Virus record (IMG/VR): IMGVR_UViG_3300033146_000618
Span: 1 to 41,694 of that record
Source: a virus
DNA: 41,694 nt
Reading direction: 5' to 3' (one strand)
Shown: positions 1 to 4,532 of the stretch, piece after piece
Layout of the letters: every line of letters begins with the position of its first letter
Position numbering within the stretch: position 1 is the first letter of the stretch
Notes under the pieces: model-generated
What the model saw: the letters and a program-made list of their open reading frames with translations, nothing else
The model's database searches: none
Told to the model about the DNA's origin: nothing
Made by a program: the position numbers and the translations under genes

Positions 1-52
1 TCGCCAATTAAGGCAATTCGACTTCTTGGAATTTCAATATTTTTAAGAATTA
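1..52. other. Window edge, coding status unclear
   Basis: These bases precede a bidirectional terminator-like hairpin. Three short open readings are possible: two rightward ones that stop at 46 and 72, and a leftward one that runs off the window edge. None is long enough to identify. A rightward gene ending at 46 would fit best, because the hairpin that follows has a good T tract on the plus strand. Confidence 0.3.
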
Positions 53-120
53 AAAAGAAAGCAACGTGTTGATTCACGATTAAGATGCCCAATTGGACAC
101 ACACTTTCTTTTATTTTTTT
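53..120. terminator. Bidirectional intrinsic terminator
   Basis: A perfect 9-bp inverted repeat (AAAAGAAAG at 53-61 and CTTTCTTTT at 104-112) is extended inward by a GTGT/ACAC pairing. On the plus strand it is followed by a T-rich tract to 120; on the minus strand the arm runs into TTTTTAA. It lies directly beyond the stop of the leftward 74-aa gene, so it can end that transcript and also a rightward one entering from the left. Confidence 0.5.
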
Positions 121-121
121 G

Positions 122-346
122 TTACCAAATGGCGTTTATCACATCGCCAATTTTTGTATTCGGAAGATCTTTAGGCTCTAAATTGGTTTTGGACATATCC
201 AACTTCAATTCTGTGAAGATAACTCTATCTCCACCATAGCCATCGGTCATGTTTGAGTCTGTGGAAACCCAAACTAAATTGGAATTGGAATCATACCAAC
301 CCCAATCCAAAATGGTTAAATCTTTCAGTTCTTTTGCTTTGCTCAT
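122..346 (-). CDS. Small hypothetical protein, 74 aa
   Basis: I do not recognise this protein. It starts with MSKAKELKDL, has a tryptophan- and aspartate-rich middle (DWGWYDSNSNLVWVSTD) and no membrane segment or signal peptide. It looks like a small soluble beta-rich domain. The start has an A-rich leader (AAAAAAGAAAAA before ATG) like the other genes in the window, and the stop is TAA. It is leftward, like the other genes before 3030, and a terminator-like hairpin follows at 53-120. I see none of the repeated ACAAACAC element upstream of it, unlike the two larger leftward genes, so it may be controlled differently. Confidence 0.6.
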   Translation of the reverse strand: MSKAKELKDLTILDWGWYDSNSNLVWVSTDSNMTDGYGGDRVIFTELKLDMSKTNLEPKDLPNTKIGDVINAIW

Positions 347-570
347 TTTTTTCTTTTTTGTGTTATCACCTTATTATATTTATTGGGTTTTCCTTTTCAT
401 TACTTACTAAGGCCAGTTACCAATGTCTGGGATATTTCGTACTGTGGTTTCAGTTCCACGCCTACAACTTATAGGATAGGTTATTCTTCACAATATTTAA
501 AGTGGTTTCCAAGAATCCAAACAACCCCACTAAAGTTTTTTTAATATTTTCAATTAAAATCATTTAATAA

Positions 571-602
571 CTTGACTATGTCAAAAATTATTGATAACTT
601 TG
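571..602 (+). promoter_or_regulatory. Bacteroides-type promoter with overlapping dyad
   Basis: TAACTTTG at 595-602 matches the Bacteroidota -7 consensus TAnnTTTG. CTTG at 571-574, 20 bases upstream, is a three-of-four match to the -33 element TTTG. Overlapping it is a perfect dyad, TTGAC-TAT-GTCAA (572-584), which could be an operator. Transcription would start near 609 and enter the hairpin cluster at 643-829, with no reading frame of note downstream. The match could be chance in such AT-rich DNA. Confidence 0.4.
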
Positions 603-608
603 CGTACA

Positions 609-830
609 ATGTATTTCACACATTAACTTAAAGTACATAAATTATCATTATTAAATGATAGCCCAGCTCTCACTATCATTCCTGAGTGGAAATATAAAGC
701 TGGGATTTCACCCTCCTTGAGTTTTCAAAAATAATAAATTATTGATACTCAATAGAAAGCCAAAAAAAGCAAAATACACATTGCACAACAGTTTATACAA
801 GATAGTATGTTTGTTGTGTAATGTGTATTT
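609..830 (+). ncRNA. Candidate structured small RNA
   Basis: Three helices compete or combine: TATCATT 643-649 with AATGATA 654-660; AATGATAG 654-661 with CTATCATT 673-680; and CCCAGCT 662-668, inside the loop of the second, with AGCTGGG 698-704, which could form a pseudoknot. Next come a hairpin closed by TTGAGT/ACTCAA (717-752) and an 18-bp stem at 773-829. A promoter-like sequence precedes at 571-602. The assignment rests on pairing only. The pairings also exist on the minus strand, where the region would be the leader of the 74-aa gene or read-through from the 221-aa gene. Confidence 0.35.
764..829 (-). terminator. Strong intrinsic terminator
   Basis: The arms at 773-790 and 812-829 pair over 18 positions with one G-T mismatch, around a 21-base loop. 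Read leftward, the stem is followed by a T-rich tract (complement of 764-772, including seven T). It lies beyond the leftward 221-aa gene that stops at 892, and most simply ends that transcript. Confidence 0.65.
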
Positions 831-836
831 CGGTAT

Positions 837-877
837 ATTTACAAATAATTAATTACTTGAATTAATTACTTGTAAAT
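837..877. other. Imperfect 41-bp palindrome
   Basis: The two halves (ATTTACAA-N-TAATTAATT and its complement) pair over 17 of 18 positions around ACTTG. It sits 15 bases beyond the stop of the leftward 221-aa gene, just before the terminator at 764-829. It may protect the 3' end of the mRNA or be a protein-binding site. Confidence 0.45.
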
Positions 878-891
878 ATGTAGGAGGATTT

Positions 892-1557
892 TTACTCACT
901 TGGTGCTTGATTCTCAAAAGCTGCTGCTTTTTCTTCTATTGAAGCATTAGTTTCTGTAAACACTTGTTGAGCATCGCTATCAACACCCATTTCCGCTAAT
1001 AGGTCTGGTGAAGCATAAGCATCACCATTACCTCTAAGGTCAATATCCTCTTTTGGACTTGACCAAAAGAATATCTTCCTGTATTGAGGAATAAAGCCAT
1101 GGGCTTTGTCTAAAATGAGTTTACCTGCGTTTGCACTACCTTCGCCATATCTTGACACCTGTGAGGTGGCAATGGCATCAATAGTAGTTTTACCGCTATT
1201 TATAGCAGCCTGATGGTTGTCAGTAAGTATTGGTTTATTACTCATGACTTTGTACAATACAGAGTTAGCAGGAAGTCCTGCATTAACCTGTTCCACTGTA
1301 TAAGTACGTGGAACATCAAGAAACGCTACTCTTGTTTCTGTATTTTCAATTACTGCCCCGTCATTTGACGAGATTTGCTCTGCAAATGGGTTTTGTTGCA
1401 TATTGTTACTATGTTTTGCACCTGGATAGGTGCTAACAGTAGTAACTTTCTGTTTAAGAATGGCAGTAATAGTGCCATCCTTTTGCCAATTTCCCATTCG
1501 CACTTCTGTACAATGTACAGGTTCCTTGGTGATTTCCTTCGCAATTTCGTTGCTCAT
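892..1557 (-). CDS. Paralogue A: conserved acidic phage protein, 221 aa
   Basis: Function unknown. It is clearly a paralogue of the 194-aa protein at 2438-3022. Shared blocks, in order: the N-terminal VRMGNWQKDGT/FRISNYQKAGT segment; a TTVSTY/TTTYTY stretch; QQNPFA; RVAFL/RVCFL; NKPILT/NRPILS; an ILD segment; and EDIDLRGN/EDVDLRGN. The C-terminal ~30 residues are acidic and look disordered, as in many single-stranded-DNA-binding proteins, though that comparison is only a guess. The sequence pattern looks familiar from gut phage genomes but I cannot name a family. The leader is A/T-rich with ATG 31 bases after the conserved element at 1589-1615. The gene is followed by a palindrome and a strong terminator, so it is probably its own transcript, possibly highly expressed. 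Confidence 0.85.
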   Translation of the reverse strand: MSNEIAKEITKEPVHCTEVRMGNWQKDGTITAILKQKVTTVSTYPGAKHSNNMQQNPFAEQISSNDGAVIENTETRVAFLDVPRTYTVEQVNAGLPANSVLYKVMSNKPILTDNHQAAINSGKTTIDAIATSQVSRYGEGSANAGKLILDKAHGFIPQYRKIFFWSSPKEDIDLRGNGDAYASPDLLAEMGVDSDAQQVFTETNASIEEKAAAFENQAPSE

Positions 1558-1588
1558 GATTGTTTGAATTTAATTGTTTAAATTATTT

Positions 1589-1615
1589 ATCTAAATTAAT
1601 AGGAGGTGTTTGTTT
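1589..1615 (-). promoter_or_regulatory. Leftward 27-nt conserved element, copy 3
   Basis: Read leftward, it begins AAACAAACACCT, then CCTATTAATT, and ends AGAT. It shares 22 invariant positions with the copies at 3071-3097 and 3212-3238. It lies 31 bases before the start of the 221-aa gene. No host-type -7 element is visible between 1558 and 1700 on this strand, so this is the best candidate for the promoter or its control site. Confidence 0.55.
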
Positions 1616-1763
1616 TTTTGTTGAAGATATTATTAAAGAGAAATTAAGAAGGAGATTAAGAAGGGTATTAAAAAAGGGTATATTGGGCAATATAATAATG
1701 TCAGGTTGGTTGTGTAGTATTTAAAATATTTATGTAGAAGTGAGGGACAGGTAGTTACAAGGT

Positions 1764-1798
1764 TTACCTAAAGTATTACTTTAAGTAACCCTAGGTAA
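1764..1798. repeat. Nested palindromes
   Basis: TTACCTA (1764-1770) pairs with TAGGTAA (1792-1798), and inside them TTACTT-T-AAGTAA forms a second near-perfect dyad. The symmetry suggests a protein-binding site or a cruciform; there is no adjacent T tract, so it is not an obvious terminator. Confidence 0.35.
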
Positions 1799-1889
1799 CA
1801 TACTGTGTACCAATTATTTATAACACTCATTGTCCATTAGGTTAAAAATGCATTTAATTGATACACAGGTAATTATATTGCAAAAAAAA

Positions 1890-1907
1890 GTTAGAATGTG
1901 TTTGTAA
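1890..1907 (-). promoter_or_regulatory. Partial element copy 4
   Basis: Read leftward, ACAAACACATTCTAAC matches the first 15 core positions of the full element except one. It lacks the downstream AGAT half and is followed by eight T. Confidence 0.35.
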
Positions 1908-1934
1908 ATTAAGCCCATAATATAGGTGTGTGTG

Positions 1935-1974
1935 AAAAAAAAACCCACTAAAGCCAGGAAAATGACTTTAGTGG
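1935..1974 (-). terminator. Intrinsic terminator
   Basis: Read leftward, CCACTAAAG (complement of 1966-1974) pairs perfectly with CTTTAGTGG (complement of 1945-1953) over 9 bp around a 12-base loop, and is followed by G and nine T. A textbook terminator. No reading frame lies between it and the preceding terminator at 2026-2056, so it either backs that one up or ends a very short transcript. Confidence 0.8.
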
Positions 1975-1975
1975 A

Positions 1976-2017
1976 TGATAGATTGTGTTTGTTTGGTAAA
2001 TGATAGAGTGTGTTTGT
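1976..2017 (-). repeat. Tandem element copies 5 and 6
   Basis: Two copies of a leftward ACAAACACNNTCTATCA motif, at 2001-2017 and 1976-1994, are spaced 25 bases apart. They share the ACAAACAC core with the full elements upstream of the two paralogues but lack the AGAT half. They sit between two terminators. Confidence 0.45.
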
Positions 2018-2025
2018 ACACTGTC

Positions 2026-2056
2026 AGGAAAAAGAATTAAGATTTATGATCTTAAT
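2026..2056 (-). terminator. Terminator overlapping a stop codon
   Basis: Read leftward, ATTAAGAT and ATCTTAAT (complements of 2049-2056 and 2036-2043) form a perfect 8-bp stem with a CATAA loop, followed by a TTCTTTTTCC tract. The first arm includes the TAA stop of the 73-aa membrane protein, so gene end and terminator are fused. Confidence 0.65.
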
Positions 2057-2273
2057 CCTTGTTTCTAGGGATAAATACTGCACTTATCCCCATGAATACC
2101 AGCATATATGCTAAATCAGATAGCAAATATATGCTTGTTTTATTCAGTTCTGTATACTCTGTAAGCAAGTAATTAGAACCTTTAATTAGTATTGCAGTAA
2201 GTATTGTACCTACCATTAAAGATACAATAAACACTACAAATGTTGGGAGTTTATCCCTAAGTTTATTTATCAT
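2052..2273 (-). CDS. Small membrane protein, 73 aa, two helices
   Basis: Two hydrophobic segments, about residues 11-31 and 48-67, are joined by a short polar stretch; the N-terminus (MINKLRDK) and C-terminus (PRNKD) are charged. This layout would place both ends on the same side of the inner membrane. Size and topology fit a class II-type holin or a small superinfection-exclusion protein, but nothing identifies it and the lysin gene lies 37 kb away. The gene lies 165 bases downstream of the 194-aa gene on the same strand, separated by the duplicated 35-bp hairpin, so expression may depend on partial read-through from that gene. A terminator begins in its own stop codon. Confidence 0.65.
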   Translation of the reverse strand: MINKLRDKLPTFVVFIVSLMVGTILTAILIKGSNYLLTEYTELNKTSIYLLSDLAYMLVFMGISAVFIPRNKD

Positions 2274-2287
2274 AACTTATTTATTTG

Positions 2288-2322
2288 AAACAGGACTTAC
2301 ATTGTTTACACAAATGCCTGTT
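2288..2322. repeat. 35-bp direct repeat, copy 1
   Basis: Identical over 35 bp to 2401-2435. Each copy starts AAACAGG and ends CCTGTT, which pair, with a partly paired centre (ACATTGT/ACAAATG), so each is also a stem-loop. This copy lies just upstream of the leftward 73-aa gene. Confidence 0.9.
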
Positions 2323-2400
2323 AATGATTTGCAGTTACCAACTGCTCATTTGCTCCACATTGGTTAAATGTTTCATCGCTATCAAGTTAAAATTTGACTA
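2323..2400 (-). other. Spacer with tiny open frame and hairpin
   Basis: Between the two 35-bp repeats, the minus strand encodes a 13-codon frame starting with ATG (MKHLTNVEQMSSW) whose end overlaps a perfect GCAGTT-ACC-AACTGC hairpin (2331-2345). A short leader peptide controlling the hairpins is possible, but such short frames occur by chance. Confidence 0.25.
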
Positions 2401-2435
2401 AAACAGGACTTACATTGTTTACACAAATGCCTGTT
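2401..2435. repeat. 35-bp direct repeat, copy 2 (likely terminator)
   Basis: Second copy of the repeat, three bases beyond the stop of the leftward 194-aa gene. Here the closing stem is AAACAGG with CCTGTTT (7 bp), and read leftward it runs into TTTTAG, so it can act as a weak terminator or attenuator between the 194-aa and 73-aa genes. Confidence 0.85.
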
Positions 2436-2437
2436 TA

Positions 2438-3022
2438 TTAGGTCAATAAGGTATCAGGAACAATTCCTGTATCAGCTTCCATCTTGAAAGCTGTTGGAAT
2501 ATATTCTTCAGAGTTACCTCGAAGATCAACATCCTCCTCACCATGGAGGTTGAGGTTGTCTCTGAAATACTGGTGTTTACTAAAGCTGTCAAGAATTGGA
2601 GAACCATTATCTGGATCTACAACTAATTGCTTTTCAGCAATGTCGTCATAAGAGAGTTTCCCCTCTTTGATCATGAATTCTTGTTCAGTAGATAGTATGG
2701 GTCTATTAGCCCAAGTTCTTTGGATTCGCCAACTGGGCTTTATAGCTCCAACAACTTCTTCCTCAGTCATGCTATCTCCTACACTTAGGAAACACACTCT
2801 ATTGGATTCCTTGATGTGTTCTTCTATCTCTGTTTCAGGAATAGAGTCAGCAAATGGGTTTTGCTGCAAGGAATTAGACCCATCACTACTGCCACTATAG
2901 GTATATGTAGTGGTCAAACTTTGACGCATCATCAGCGTCTTTGTACCAGCTTTCTGATAGTTACTGATTCTAAATTCAGAAAATCTTACTGGTTGTTCAT
3001 TCACATTAATTGTTCTGCTCAT
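2438..3022 (-). CDS. Paralogue B: conserved acidic phage protein, 194 aa
   Basis: Paralogue of the 221-aa protein at 892-1557, sharing the YQKAGT, QQNPFA, RVCFL, NRPILS and EDVDLRGN blocks in the same order. It lacks the longer acidic tail of its partner and ends in a short acidic segment. Function unknown; no membrane segment or signal peptide. Divergence between the two is high, so the duplication is old and both copies have been kept. The ATG lies 48 bases after the conserved element at 3071-3097, with an A-rich leader (GCTAAAAACAAAAGAC). A second full copy of the element lies another 141 bases upstream. The gene ends at a hairpin repeat (2401-2435). Confidence 0.85.
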   Translation of the reverse strand: MSRTINVNEQPVRFSEFRISNYQKAGTKTLMMRQSLTTTYTYSGSSDGSNSLQQNPFADSIPETEIEEHIKESNRVCFLSVGDSMTEEEVVGAIKPSWRIQRTWANRPILSTEQEFMIKEGKLSYDDIAEKQLVVDPDNGSPILDSFSKHQYFRDNLNLHGEEDVDLRGNSEEYIPTAFKMEADTGIVPDTLLT

Positions 3023-3070
3023 GTCTTTTGTTTTTAGCAGTTAATTGACACTAGAGGTTATGTTACTAGC

Positions 3071-3097
3071 ATCTCAATTGTTAGAAGGTGTTTGTTT
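3071..3097 (-). promoter_or_regulatory. Leftward 27-nt conserved element, copy 2
   Basis: Read leftward, AAACAAACACCT, then TCTAACAATT, ending AGAT. It lies 48 bases before the start of the 194-aa gene. Its first 17 bases are identical to those of the copy at 3212-3238. Confidence 0.55.
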
Positions 3098-3211
3098 GAT
3101 TAATACACCTTACTGATACTAAAGGATAAGACTTCATGTGTGATAGAGGTATACTACTATACTGTTAGGTATACATACTACTCTAAGACAATGTGTTGTC
3201 TATCTTTTTGT

Positions 3212-3238
3212 ATCTGAACTATTAGAAGGTGTTTGTTT
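3212..3238 (-). promoter_or_regulatory. Leftward 27-nt conserved element, copy 1
   Basis: Read leftward, AAACAAACACCT, then TCTAATAGTT, ending AGAT. It is 141 bases upstream of copy 2 with no reading frame between them, so it may be a second, longer-leader start site for the 194-aa gene or a paired binding site. Confidence 0.5.
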
Positions 3239-3328
3239 ATTATTATGGGTGAACTATTTAATGTTGTTTAAAACACAGGGGGGGTAGGAATAAATCCAGG
3301 AAATGAAAGGGGGTTCATTTTATAGGCA

Positions 3329-3399
3329 TTCACACTTTCATAAACTTAGTAAAATTTACTAAATTTCACACTTTAGTAAACTTACTAAAATTTTATAAA
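3329..3399. promoter_or_regulatory. Tandem operator-like dyads
   Basis: A 36-bp unit starting TTCACACTTT is repeated (3329-3363 and 3365-3399). Within the array are two perfect dyads with related half-sites: TTAGTAAA-A-TTTACTAA (3346-3362) and TTTAGTAA-AC-TTACTAAA (3372-3389). This is what cooperative binding sites for a dimeric regulator look like. They lie about 70 bases upstream of the promoter and start of the winged-helix gene at 3496, which may bind them and regulate itself. Confidence 0.6.
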
Positions 3400-3466
3400 A
3401 AATTTTTTTTATAAAGAGTTAAATATTCAATATGTAATTAAATTAAATTCATATTTAAATTTTTTT

Positions 3467-3474
3467 TATATTTG
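3467..3474 (+). promoter_or_regulatory. Bacteroides-type -7 promoter element
   Basis: TATATTTG is a perfect match to the TAnnTTTG consensus. It would start transcription near 3481 and give a ~15-base A-rich leader before the ATG at 3496. No TTTG is visible at the -33 position, so an activator may be needed. Confidence 0.5.
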
Positions 3475-3495
3475 CATTAAATAAAGATTAAAAAA

Positions 3496-3840
3496 ATGAT
3501 TAAAAAACAATTAATATTGGATAAATTTAATTATTATAAAACACATCTTATGATAATTAATCCTTTATTGCCTATCAATCTTACACCAAAAGAAATTGAG
3601 TTATTGACTCATTTTATGGTATTAAATGGGTCAATAGCACATGATAGGTTTGGAACTACTGGTAGAAAATTAGTTAAAGAAAGAATGAAACTTAGTTCTG
3701 CAAGTATGTCTAATTATATGAAAGGATTAAGAGATAAAGGTTTTATTAATGATAATGAGATAATAAGTATATTGTTTCCAGATACACAGAAACAAGAATA
3801 TTATTTCAAATTAACAAAGAAAGGAGAAGAAAATGAGTAG
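3496..3840 (+). CDS. Winged-helix DNA-binding protein, 114 aa
   Basis: Residues ~30-110 look like a winged helix-turn-helix: a LTPKEIELLTHFM helix, then a helix pair ending in the recognition-helix pattern SSASMSNYMKGLRDKGFI, followed by a wing (ISILFP...YYFKLTKKG). The layout resembles MarR/replication-initiator type wHTH domains. As first gene of the rightward block, next to tandem dyads (3329-3399), it is a good candidate for a transcription regulator of the late operon that controls its own expression. It ends with TAG, one of the few non-TAA stops here, in an 8-base overlap with the next gene. Confidence 0.75.
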   Translation: MIKKQLILDKFNYYKTHLMIINPLLPINLTPKEIELLTHFMVLNGSIAHDRFGTTGRKLVKERMKLSSASMSNYMKGLRDKGFINDNEIISILFPDTQKQEYYFKLTKKGEENE

Positions 3841-4234
3841 AGGAATGGCTAATAAACCAGAATTTGTAGAAACTACACTTGATGGTAAACAAATTAAGAA
3901 GAATTTGCTAATTGCAAAGTATTATGAAGAAGTAAATCCAGATATGAGCTTTGCTGATTTTCAAAATATTTGTAAAACTCCTTTTAGGCATATAAGAAGT
4001 AAATTATCTACAAGAGTATTGTATGAAATTAGGTTTAAATATTTTGGTAGATTTTCTCCAAAACCCAATCAATTAGTATGGTTATTACATAATACTAAAG
4101 AAAGGTATGATAATGAGTTAATTGACCAAAAAACCTATAATGCTACTGTAATTATGATTACTGATTATGTATCTCATAATGTAGAATTATTTACTAAATT
4201 TAAAGATAGTTTGAAACCGTGGATAGAAATATAA
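3833..4234 (+). CDS. Conserved hypothetical phage protein, 133 aa
   Basis: A soluble, mostly helical protein with the segment FADFQNICKTPFRHIRSKL followed by EIRFKYFGRFSPKPNQLVWLL. I recall similar TPF...IRFKYFG patterns in gut phage genomes but no function. It overlaps the upstream regulator gene by 8 bases, implying translational coupling. A second start, five codons in (MANKPEF), is possible. The adjacent regulator and the small gene after it suggest a co-translated set of three. Confidence 0.7.
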   Translation: MSRGMANKPEFVETTLDGKQIKKNLLIAKYYEEVNPDMSFADFQNICKTPFRHIRSKLSTRVLYEIRFKYFGRFSPKPNQLVWLLHNTKERYDNELIDQKTYNATVIMITDYVSHNVELFTKFKDSLKPWIEI

Positions 4235-4497
4235 ATTTAAATTCAAATCTACTTGATAAGGTGGAAACTGAATTAAGTGTTGAGCAAATGTATATACTGA
4301 AATTAGATGATGGAAAAATTTTTAGAGAATTAGCATCTAAAATTATTTCAAGTAGAAGTGTATTTTTTCCTTTAATGGAATCTGCATTATCTACCATTGA
4401 TGCAAAAGTATTGAAAAAATATTTTATATTTACAAAAACTAAAATAAATAGAGCATCTATACATTATAGGTATGGTTGTAAATTAAAAGTGGAATAA
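4219..4497 (+). CDS. Hypothetical protein, ~92 aa
   Basis: Unrecognised. The start is uncertain: a GTG at 4219 overlaps the previous gene by 16 bases; the first in-frame ATG is at 4288. Residues encoded before that ATG (NLLDKVETELSVEQ) look like a real amphipathic helix, so the longer form is favoured. The C-terminus is basic (KINRASIHYRYGCKLKVE). No membrane segments. It ends 35 bases before the Tad2-type gene. Confidence 0.55.
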   Translation: MDRNINLNSNLLDKVETELSVEQMYILKLDDGKIFRELASKIISSRSVFFPLMESALSTIDAKVLKKYFIFTKTKINRASIHYRYGCKLKVE

Positions 4498-4532
4498 TAC
4501 CGAAATATATATAAACAAAAAACATAAAAAAA

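Larger units (their letters stand above)
347..891. other. 545-bp gene-free structured region
   Basis: I see no convincing gene here; the rightward frame at 253-474 overlaps the 74-aa gene in antisense. The region holds, left to right, a promoter-like sequence at 571-602, a cluster of competing hairpins at 643-704, a hairpin at 717-752, a very strong 18-bp-stem hairpin at 773-829 and an imperfect palindrome at 837-877. About 350-570 shows nothing I can name. Confidence 0.6.
1558..2051. other. 494-bp gene-free regulatory region
   Basis: No gene is visible. It holds four copies of the leftward ACAAACAC-type element (one full at 1589-1615, three partial at 1890-1907, 1976-1994 and 2001-2017), a palindromic cluster at 1764-1798, and two leftward terminators (1935-1974 and 2026-2056, the second reaching into the stop codon of the next gene). 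About 1620-1750 is purine-rich on the plus strand with no clear feature. Confidence 0.6.
3023..3495. promoter_or_regulatory. Divergent intergenic control region
   Basis: This 473-bp gap separates the leftward block from the rightward late genes. It carries two leftward element copies, two isolated G tracts (3278-3284 and 3309-3313), a tandem pair of dyads (3329-3399) and a rightward -7 element (3467-3474). No gene is visible. Confidence 0.7.

Noticed and set aside
1-60. tRNA 3' part on the plus strand (TTCGACT loop-like sequence)
   Set aside because: The bases flanking the putative T loop do not pair as a T stem.
1-104. Leftward frame with IEIPRSRIALIG, reminiscent of a KH-type motif
   Set aside because: Too short, no clear start codon, and it would cross the terminator-like hairpin at 53-112.
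253-474. 73-aa rightward hydrophobic frame
   Set aside because: Antisense to the 74-aa gene over nearly half its length, poor leader, Trp/Phe-rich product typical of chance frames.
480-900. Group I intron or other self-splicing RNA
   Set aside because: Hairpins are present but I see none of the conserved core sequences, and no split gene flanks the region.
1350-1581. Short frames on both strands within the 221-aa gene
   Set aside because: Alternate frames of a gene supported by its paralogue; the paralogue similarity fixes the frame.
2288-2435. CRISPR-like array
   Set aside because: Only two repeat copies with a single 78-bp spacer, each repeat being a hairpin next to genes; no further units.
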